From Discostella pseudostelligera (Eukaryota; Bacillariophyta; Thalassiosirophyceae; Thalassiosirales; Thalassiosiraceae): DNA of 15,142 bases. Each line of letters begins with the position of its first letter. Within the stretch, counting starts at the first letter, position 1. The notes below the pieces were generated by a model. The model searched no databases and was not told the DNA's origin. It saw only the letters and a list, made by a program, of their open reading frames with translations. A program made the translations under genes and the position numbers. This document shows positions 8,216 through 15,142 of the stretch, one piece after another. Location: positions 1 to 15,142 of the forward strand of contig JALLBK010000306.1 in the NCBI GenBank assembly GCA_036940085.1, in the 5' to 3' direction.

Positions 8216-10867
8216 TCAGTTAGTATCAACTTCTACATTTCTGATATAGTTGAATATATTCCTCATTGTCTTTCCCAGTCGTACACTCGTCGATGATAGC
8301 CTAGACAACTTTCGTGGAGAATTATTCCTCTCCTTTGGTTCCACCAACGTTTCAATGGCGGACTTGGTCAAATTGGAATCATTTCTAAAGTCCCAAGCCT
8401 GAGGAAGATTATCGATTGAAATATGAGAAGGTGACGGTGAAGGAGCTGGAGGAGAAGTTGAAGCAGACCTATTGGTTGCTAGGTCAATGATGTTGTTGTT
8501 TGTCATTACAGCACCGACGACCAGTTGAGCATGCTTTTGTGACTTGAATACCGACAATGCCATATCCACATCATTCTTCGATAGGACAATCTGTCGCTCA
8601 CTGCCCTTGAACTTGCTATCAAGTTCATGTATTCGTTTTGTCCGTGCAGCTGCGCAAAATTTGTGTTTCAGACAATCACCTACCCCAGCTCGTACTGCTG
8701 GATCTTTCGTCAGTAATTTCCTCAAGAGATCGGTCAATTCATTCGACAAGCCCAATCCTTCATACTGAACCTCCGCCCTTGCTATTAACTGAAACAAATC
8801 TGAAGGACTCAACGAAAAGAATGGCAATCGACCCGTCGTGAATATGTATAGACATACACCTGCCGCCCACAAATCGGCAGCGTATCCAGAGAAACCCTTG
8901 GACTCATCACCTCCACTGCTAATGCTGCTACTGCACATTTCTGGAGACCAAAAGCACCACGTCCCTTCCGTCTTCTTCAACATGCCCGTATTGTACTTGG
9001 ATGGCATATTCAATGCCACATCACTTTCATGCTGAGACAGATGGTGTACACTGCCATCAATATCTCCGCAGCAATCCGGTTGTTGCTTTTTCGAATCACG
9101 TAATTTTTCATCCTCAAAGATGTGTGCTACGCCAAAGTCACTGATTTTGGCTATGCCACTGGCGCACAAGCTATGGAGCAAAGGAGAAAGTCAATGTTGT
9201 TAGGGCCCGTTCGAGGTAAGTCATTGTCATTCAAAGCGTAACTTTCAATTTACTCACAGTATATTCTGGTAGAGCCCCGAAAAAGTTGGAAGAGTTGAGT
9301 CAGCAAACGATATAGAAATCAGTTTGCAGGTATCTATTAGACACAACTTACCTCTGGCTTCAAATCTCGATGGCAAATCCTATTCCTGTTTATCAGCGCG
9401 GCAAAGGAAGCGGCATGGCAAACAAGTAATGTTGAACTATTAGAGCGACAGAGTTTCACTGTAAAAGCAGGCAATACACAAAGCAATGTTCATTCGTACC
9501 TATGCAAATACGCCAATCCATGCAATATATCCACAAAGTAAAGCGCAGCATGCGTTTCATCAAAATGTCCCTCAGATGTTAAGCCCCGAACCTTCTTTCG
9601 GTACCGCATCCTTGTGTACCGATCGGTTCCATCTACGTGACTTAATATTTCACCTGAGTGGAGCAGAAGCACACATACGATGAGGAATGGTGAGTGGTGG
9701 CGGTGAGGAGGAGGAAGGGTCGAAAGTAAGAACCACTTGCTTTGCAGTGCAAAACATCGGGAACACGGGTGTGTCTGCTCACTTACCCAACGACACATAC
9801 TCCAACACCATATACAATCTATCCGACTCGACACTATCAATAACCTCAAACAAACGAACGACATTGGGATGTCGCAATCGTTTCATGGTGGCAATCTCTC
9901 GTTCAATATTATCGTAGGCAGTGTGCACCATGAGACGATTGTTCGGACCCCGTTGGATGGATTTGATTTGTTTCAATATTGATTTTTGTATTATTTTCAC
10001 AGCGACTAGTTCTCTCTTTTTGTATTGGGGTTGGGTAGATGAGGTTGCATCTGCGACAACTTGGTCATCTTGACATGACCATGACATTGTGGAAGGTGTT
10101 CTATCGGCTCTATTATGAACGGCACATGGATTATCCTCAAACGAAGTTGTTGTTGTTGTTGTTGTCCGCCATGCTAACCGTACAGTGCTAAATGCCCCAG
10201 TGCCAAGGGTGCTGGAGGGTGGTAACGATGCCGCCAAGTTTGTCGCGGTGGCTTCAGGAGGCAACGACGAACTCCCATCCTCATCATTCTTATTATTCAC
10301 ATCATCCTCACTGTACATTAGCGTAGCCACCTCATCATCGGTACAAAATGTCAAGTCTCCCAGCTCCAACGAAGACGAATGATAATCCCCACTCGATCTC
10401 GATCGTTCCCCTCCCCCCTGATGACTTGAGAAGCTATTAATGCTAGTAAAGCTCTGTAAACTCATTTCACTCTCTTGTGTACGTAATACTTTCATGAATG
10501 ATTTTTTTCGTTGCTGTTGTGGAGGATATTTTTGGGGTTGATCTTCATGAAATAAATCCTCCTGACTCTCGTCGTCGTCTAATGATCCTCCTATGCTAAT
10601 ATCCAAATCGTTGGAGTAGTCATTGTCGATGGAGATATCATGTATGGTCAACGATGATCGTCTCTCACTCATGGCGATGTCATTATCATAATTTTCATTG
10701 GCATCTACTGCACCATGAATAGCAGATTTTAGTGGAATAAATGATTCCTCCCCCATGGGTATTATTTCTTTGGCACTGTAGTAGTCGCCGTCGTTGCCGC
10801 CTCCATCCACGATCTCACGAACACTAAATGATGACTCTGTCAATGATTCTCTTTGGATAGATTTCAT
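8216..10867 (-). CDS. CaMKK-like Ser/Thr protein kinase, five exons including an 8-nt microexon
   Basis: Proposed exons in transcription order: 10867-9787, 9653-9500, 9385-9352 (34 nt), 9265-9258 (8 nt) and 9170-8216. Introns are 133, 114, 86 and 87 nt, all GT-AG, giving 743 residues. What is seen: Gly loop G222-T-G-A-F-S-T-V, VAVK with Lys291, alpha-C Glu324 (EREIATMKRLRHPNVV), LYMVLEYVSLGGEIL, catalytic H417-R-D-L-K-P-E-N424, D437-F-G, S501-P-E instead of APE, and D525 in ADLWAAGVCLY. All catalytic residues are present, so it is probably active. The N-lobe pattern (long segment before EREI, then FEVID..SDRLYMVLEYV) resembles CaMKK/LKB1-type upstream kinases. Oddities are a ~45-residue Thr/Ser-rich insert between the Gly loop and VAVK, and a ~65-residue activation segment ending TEGTWCFWSPE. 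The 215-residue N-terminus is acidic and disordered-looking. The substrate is unknown. Confidence 0.88.
9258..9265 (-). other. 8-nt microexon in the kinase catalytic loop
   Basis: AATATACT lies between a CAG acceptor and a GTGAGT donor. Joining it to GAG at 9352 and to C at 9170 gives KPE-NIL-LCASGIAKISDFG, which restores the invariant Asn424 of the catalytic loop in frame. Skipping it would remove Asn424 and shift the frame, because 8 is not a multiple of 3. No other nearby reading supplies KPEN. Confidence 0.82.
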
Positions 10868-11017
10868 GATGTGTCCTTAGATAATTGATGATTGAAAACA
10901 AAGGCCAACCGCAACCAGAGCCCGGAGAAGGAGACTAAGATGGCGATGAGAAGCTGATGATAATAATAATATGTTCGGGTTGGGATGACGATGGATGTAT
11001 GAGTGGAATTGGAATAG

Positions 11018-11047
11018 AGTGGAATCTAGTGGAATCAAGTGGAACAT
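11018..11047 (+). repeat. Tandem 10-bp repeat AGTGGAAYMW, three units
   Basis: AGTGGAATCT, AGTGGAATCA and AGTGGAACAT follow each other at exactly 10 bp. Diverged TGGAA copies are at 11004 and 11010 just upstream. The spacing is about one helical turn, so bound proteins would align on one face. Confidence 0.7.
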
Positions 11048-11281
11048 TGAGATACATCGAGCTCGCTCCTGCATGTGCGGTGGTGGTGGCGGCAGTATTT
11101 TTGGCGGGAAAATTTGGCTTCTCGTCGCCCTCCCTTTCTCGAATAGGGCCTTTCTCAAAACGGAGATAAGAAATGTTTCTTGGGCCTCTCTCTGTTGAGT
11201 AAGGTGGCTGTTCTGTTCTGAGAACGGGCTTAAGTACACCGAAACTCATTTCTGGTTAACCGTGGTCACATATGATGTTGT

Positions 11282-11313
11282 GGCTGCATGCATGCGATGC
11301 CTTGCATGCAGCC
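11282..11313. repeat. 11-bp perfect inverted repeat with 10-nt spacer
   Basis: The arms GGCTGCATGCA and TGCATGCAGCC are exact reverse complements. The left arm runs into CATGCATG. It could form a hairpin in RNA or DNA or be a dimeric protein site. It lies 142 bp before the ATG of the downstream gene. Confidence 0.7.
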
Positions 11314-11454
11314 GCTGCAGATTTTTTCATGTGTTGGTAGGGATGTTGTATCTAGATATGGCAGGTGACAATGCAAGGAAATCATGAATCTGGTCCCAGT
11401 AATTCATCTCTAGATTCATCCAATCTCTCATTGAATGGTTGTGGATAGATAAAA

Positions 11455-11512
11455 ATGGGTTGGTTTGGCAATTTTCTATCTGGCGGCGGCGGCGGGGATG
11501 ACCATGACTACT

Positions 11513-11544
<32 letters not shown>

Positions 11545-13863
11545 CGGGGGGGACGACGTCGTCGACGACCGCAGACTTCGACACCGTCATCGGCACGGAA
11601 TTCAAGATCCCGTGGTGGAGGTCGTCGTAATGGCGCTCCCCATACCAGCGACTACAATGATGATTTGTATCTAAGTGATGATGACGATTGGGGCATGTCT
11701 TCGTTCTCTGGTTCGCACATCAATAATAATTCATTGCGACACACTTCTACCGCCAAGAATAATCGTGAGTATCACTACAATGATCACGAGCTGGATGAGG
11801 AGGAGGATGTGGATGAATATTATTATGACTACGATGAAAAAAGACGGCGGCGTCAATATGGGCGTAGATCTTCAAGTAGCGCTTTTTGGGATCAGATTTC
11901 AATGAACGATGAATATACTAGCAGCCACCGCAATAGTAGTAGTAGGGGAGGAGGGGTGGGACCGCGAGAAAATCTAGAGGATGAATTTAATGACCATCAA
12001 GATTTTTATCGCCATGATCAACGAATGAACAGCAGTTCTGCGGAGGATGAGGTGCAAGAGGATATCCGTAGTTTGGAACAAGAGAATTCTCGTGGTGGGG
12101 GGGAGAATGAAGAAGATGACAATGTCTCATCAACATCTTCTAAAAAGGAGGAGGTGGCGAATGCCTATCGAGATTATTTGAAGAGTATCCGGGATGGGGG
12201 CTTCGAAAGCTACTTGGACAATACTACGGACGGGGATCATGCCAAAAGCAACAACATCGATGAAGATGGAGCACTCGAACGCGTACTAGACATGGAAGAG
12301 GAGCGTGCGAGTGGGTCACTCTACAGAGACTTGTATGGAGTTCATGACATGCGGGAGATGGCAAGTTCACCTTATTCGGAATGGAGGGCGAAGGCAAAGG
12401 CATTGCTACGGCAGGAGGAAGTGGGGGGTGGTGGTAATAAAACTGCTCCTTCATCATCGAGGAAGATTTTGGAACGATTTCGGAGGAAACGCAGTGCCGG
12501 GCCCATTGGTGGTCGAGGTGGTGGTGGTGATAGTCGATTACAAAAGCGAAATAATAATGGATATGCACCCGAAGATGATAGGCGTGATGAATATGACATG
12601 GGGATCCTCAGCAAGTTTGTTGGGTATCGAGTTGCCTTTTTTAGACATCCATTGTTCCGAGGAATATGTGTTTTACTTTGCGTGCTACTGGCTTTTGCTG
12701 TGGGAATATCCTACTACGTCGGAACATCTCATGAGCTAAATAATTCCTTGACATCTAGTGGAGAGACGGAGCATGGGATAAACGCAGCCACCGAACAGAG
12801 CAATTCGCCAAAACACAATAACTCCCGACCATCGGATGCCATTCTTAATGCACTTTCTACCTTTGAACCCGTGTGGTTTGATCGCCGATCGGGATGGGAG
12901 GTGAGTGAAAATCTCGCAGTAAAGTTTATGTTTGAATTGATTTCATCTTCATCATATCTCATATACTTGGATTCAAACGCTTTCCTTCTCTAGGGAATCA
13001 CATTCATGGATGCCGTCCACTTTTGTGCATCGCATAAAGGCCGCGTTCCATGTCCATACGAAATATACTGCAACAAAGATGATGGAACTCCCTACGATGG
13101 TATACGTCCAGGTGACGAGCAATGGGCAGCAATCTCCAATGGTCCCAATCAGTGGGTGCAGGTGGGGGGGGTATTTACTTGCCAACGGTATACCGATTTG
13201 CATGATCATAAAAAACCAGAATGGGGCATTACGGGTGTATCATCGGAGCACGAGCATGGTGCGGGAGGGATAACGCAGAATATAATGTGCTGCGTGGACG
13301 TGTACCGAATTGGTTCGTTAGATCCATTCACCCAATGGGGAAAGACAAAAGAAATGGACAATGTCGAGGAAGATAGCACCAAGGAAACAACCGATTCGGC
13401 GTCGGTAAATGTTGTAGACGAAGAGCGTGAGGAGAATCCAAATAAGGGAAATGTGGCTGTTGCTTCGGAAGATAGTGATGCTCAAAAGCAAGAGAAGGCG
13501 GTTATCGCAGCGTTTCAACCCATTTGGTTCTCCACCACGCATGGTTGGTCGGGCAAATCCTACGAAGATGCTATCTTGTTTTGTGAATCATACAACCACA
13601 TGGTGCTTTGCCCTTATGCGGCGTATTGTCCCAATGGCCATGCCCATTCTCCGTTGCCTGGAAGCATGATTTCGGAAGTTGATGGAGAACAGTGGGCACC
13701 TGCCAATGGTCCAATGAACACGTGGGTCCAAGTAGGTACCGTGGATGTAGATGAGTCAACGAGGTGCACTTTACATCAAGATATGTTGGGAGAGAGACCA
13801 GCTTGGGGAATAGATGGAACACGATCAGAAGTCAAACATCATATCTTGTGCTGTTTAATGTAG
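11455..13863 (+). CDS. Single-pass membrane protein with two copies of a six-cysteine WVQVG domain
   Basis: Exons 11455-12900 and 12994-13863 (93-nt intron, GTGAGT donor, CTCTAG acceptor) give 771 residues. What is seen: a 400-residue charged, low-complexity N-terminus with D10, Arg-rich and Ser-rich runs. A single hydrophobic helix follows at about 403-424, preceded by basic residues. Then come two homologous domains at about 470-584 and 656-771. Each has (F)(E/Q)P(V/I)WF, GW, AxxFC, CPYxxYC, GEQWA or DEQWA, NxWVQVG, P(E/A)WGI and a terminal CC. Cysteines are 493, 502, 508, 546, 581, 582 in copy one and 679, 688, 694, 740, 768, 769 in copy two. Positive-inside logic predicts N-in/C-out topology, with disulfide-bonded domains in the lumen or outside the cell. 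I recognise the domain type from diatom proteins of unknown function. No enzymatic role can be assigned. Confidence 0.85.
11515..11544 (+). repeat. (GAC)10 microsatellite encoding Asp10
   Basis: Ten pure GAC triplets in the first exon of the membrane protein gene. A pure repeat of this length is prone to slippage, so alleles may differ in Asp count without frameshift. The opposite strand reads as an Arg-rich shadow frame, which is not a gene. Confidence 0.9.
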
Positions 13864-13969
13864 CAGGGAGGAACAAATCAGGGTGAGATCAAAAATGAGT
13901 TGCTATTACAAATTATGCATTACTTCTTAACGCGCAATAATGCATTATTTAGATGGATGGGTATGCTCA
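13864..13969. other. 106-bp convergent spacer with an AT-rich palindrome
   Basis: Lies between the stop codons of two converging genes. AATAATGCATTATT (13936-13949) is a perfect 14-bp palindrome. A related ATTATGCATTA sits at 13912-13922. Either may contribute to 3' end formation on both strands. No exact AATAAA is seen. Confidence 0.5.
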
Positions 13970-14521
13970 TTACAGCATATTATCCATCATAGCCAATTCT
14001 TGAAAGCTGCCTCGAGTTAGTGCCTCAGTGCACGCATCCGCAGTTAATCGCTCTGACAGCGAGGCAATCTCATCAGGATTGTAAAAGCCAAAGACCCGTT
14101 GGCGGTCCTGCTCGAGCAGCACAGATTGGACGACAATTCTTCGGGCGGAATACACCTCAAACCTGTCCAGACTGAATACGAGTTGTTCAATACCAACGGG
14201 GCAGCATGAACTTGTGTCGAGAGGTGGGCTCTCGTGTCGAAATCGGAATGATAGTACATCGCTTTTCAGCTCTTCCTTAAACCGTTGATAGTCTGATTCG
14301 GCGTACCATGTATTGGGAGCAGGATGCTCGAAGATTAAAAGGTCGGACATTGATGTAAATTGGACATATTTTCTCAGGGGCAGTGAGAGCCTTTTTTCTG
14401 CCCTTGGTTTTGGCCGCTCTAGAGACGAGGTTGAGCTGGCAAAGTATGAATTGTCAATGGTTGCTGCTCTGGACTGCCGCTGCCATTCATTTCGGTTTCC
14501 GTCACACATCGGTGGTGCCAT
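13970..14521 (-). CDS. Uncharacterised stramenopile-type family protein (WYxxxDYxxF)
   Basis: A 183-residue single-exon protein without signal peptide or membrane segment. What is seen: a basic N-terminus, then VQFTSMSDLLIFEHP and NTWYAESDYQRFKEELKSDV (about 76-95). A CCPVGIEQLVF segment follows, then VVQSVLLEQDRQRVFGFYNP (about 130-149), PDEIASLSERLT and a short C-terminal helix ending in ALTRGSFQE. The order of WYxxxDY..F, a (R/P)GLE-like or GIE segment, VLxEQxRQR and PEIAxxS matches a family I recognise as common and multi-copy in diatoms. Its role is unknown. The start at 14521 is the first ATG; one four codons on (14509) is also possible. It converges with the membrane protein gene. Confidence 0.75.
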   Translation of the reverse strand: MAPPMCDGNRNEWQRQSRAATIDNSYFASSTSSLERPKPRAEKRLSLPLRKYVQFTSMSDLLIFEHPAPNTWYAESDYQRFKEELKSDVLSFRFRHESPPLDTSSCCPVGIEQLVFSLDRFEVYSARRIVVQSVLLEQDRQRVFGFYNPDEIASLSERLTADACTEALTRGSFQELAMMDNML

Positions 14522-15000
14522 TATCCGTGTTTAAGAAATATCGTACAGGCTCGAAGTGATGCGAAGGGGGTGTTCAGAGTGCCGAATTGAGTGTGGAGGA
14601 TGGAGGATATTATTATTCTCGCATAGGCAGGACCTATCAGCTATCAGCATGCGGGGGATGGATTGATGGTCCTTCGCATTTCCTTTGGTCATCTTTGATC
14701 TTTGTGTCAAATGTCACATGCACTCAATGCCATCATGCTCATAAGCCTTAAAATGCATGTCACTCTCGGCTGTCATAGTGCACTGAGCTGTCGACGAAAG
14801 CAAGAGAAGGCGAAGGAATGATGAAACTTCACAACTCGGTCATCGTTACATTTCTTTACTGAAAGAGGATATAATATTGTTTCTTTGCTAGGTAAGCTCG
14901 TACCTGTCGGTACATAATGAAATCGAGAAATGAAGTCATTTTCTTCGGAAAGTATTCCAATACCCTCGGATGCAAAAACGCGATAGCTGAGGCTGAATCA
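14522..15000. other. Spacer upstream of the small family gene, no gene seen
   Basis: No supported coding frame. It contains a 7-bp tandem, CTATCAG at 14634-14640 and 14641-14647, a GATATAATATTG stretch near 14868-14879, and several TGTCA/CATGC-rich words around 14700-14790. The left part should hold the promoter of the 183-residue gene. The right part would be the 3' flank of the edge gene if its stop is at 15001. Confidence 0.4.
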
Positions 15001-15142
15001 TCAATCATCGATACCTGTCTCCTCCTCCAATGAGGTTGGGGGAATTTCAACATTTTCGCCCTTTTCATTGATCGCTTCTCGTTTCTCGTTTTTGGCTTTG
15101 GGAGGCGATGGACAAAATTTGGCGGGAACACCCATCATCGCC
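15001..15142 (-). CDS. Partial open frame running off the right edge
   Basis: Reading leftward from the edge, one frame stays open for 46 codons to a TGA at 15001-15003. It encodes a Lys/Glu/Pro-rich stretch with the segment PSPPKAKNEKREAINEK, ending EEETGIDD. It could be the acidic C-terminus of a gene lying mostly outside the window. It could instead be a first exon starting at the ATG pair 15138/15135 with a donor at CAG|GTATCG (15015). No family is recognised. An overlapping frame on the same strand (15131-14856) is longer but looks non-coding. Confidence 0.35.
   Translation of the reverse strand, partial: AMMGVPAKFCPSPPKAKNEKREAINEKGENVEIPPTSLEEETGIDD

Larger units (their letters stand above)
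10868..11454. promoter_or_regulatory. Divergent promoter between the kinase and Cys-rich membrane protein genes
   Basis: No supported gene. The minus-strand open frames at 10877-11249 have no family motif and end in low-complexity Ser/His. It contains a perfect E2F-type core inside TTTTTGGCGGGAAAA (11098-11112). Three exact-period 10-mers of AGTGGAA(T/C) type cover 11018-11047, with looser TGGAA copies just before. An 11-bp inverted repeat, GGCTGCATGCA (11282-11292) and TGCATGCAGCC (11303-11313), has a 10-nt spacer. TAA/AAT-rich DNA lies near 10955-10972. Confidence 0.5.

Noticed and set aside
9654..9864. N-terminal part of a 124-codon minus-strand frame in the kinase
   Set aside because: It is intron sequence; only its part at 9500-9653 is a kinase exon.
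11003..11045. Heat-shock element reading of the TGGAA repeats
   Set aside because: A heat-shock element needs alternating inverted nGAAn units; these are all in direct orientation.
10877..11249. Two overlapping minus-strand frames upstream of the kinase
   Set aside because: No motif, Ser/His/Pro low complexity, and they cover the E2F-type site and tandem repeat; promoter is more likely.
11327..11605. Arg-rich minus-strand frame
   Set aside because: Produced by the antisense of the GAC repeat.
1..15142. CRISPR array, transposon, tRNA or rRNA
   Set aside because: No spaced direct repeats of CRISPR type, no transposase or reverse-transcriptase motifs, no terminal repeats, and no cloverleaf or rRNA words found by eye.

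Overview
This window looks like a nuclear locus from a diatom, probably a centric one. The genes are densely packed on both strands, and the introns are short (86-176 nt) with GT-AG ends. The proteins carry runs of Asp, Gln, Ser, Asn and Gly. Two genes have a stramenopile or diatom flavour: a duplicated Cys-rich WVQVG domain and a small WYxxxDYxxF family. I saw no bacterial operon signals, transposon, CRISPR array, rRNA or tRNA. The assignment rests on pattern recognition, not on a search.

Layout, left to right: (1) 2H phosphoesterase (+, 392-1795), converging over 41 bp with (2) an ASCC2-like CUE protein (-, 1837-3981). (3) A 387-bp head-to-head promoter with four CACGTG boxes and two TGACTCA sites. 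(4) NAA10, the NatA catalytic subunit (+, 4369-5001). (5) A four-exon inward-rectifier-type K+ channel (-, 5129-7616) whose TVGYG filter appears only after splicing. (6) A 599-bp spacer. (7) A five-exon CaMKK-like protein kinase (-, 8216-10867) with an 8-nt microexon in the catalytic loop. (8) A 587-bp divergent promoter with an E2F-type site and short repeats. (9) A two-exon single-pass membrane protein with two copies of a six-Cys domain (+, 11455-13863). (10) A small uncharacterised stramenopile-family gene (-, 13970-14521). (11) An open frame running off the right edge (-, 15001 onward).

No pathway links the whole window. Two head-to-head pairs stand out. ASCC2 (rescue of collided ribosomes, DNA alkylation response) and NAA10 (co-translational N-terminal acetylation) both act at or near the ribosome and share a promoter dense in bZIP/bHLH-type sites. 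The kinase and the Cys-rich membrane protein share the second divergent promoter. The K+ channel and the kinase could both belong to ion or Ca2+ signalling, but only their proximity suggests it. Exon structures were inferred by hand from splice consensus, reading phase and restoration of family motifs.
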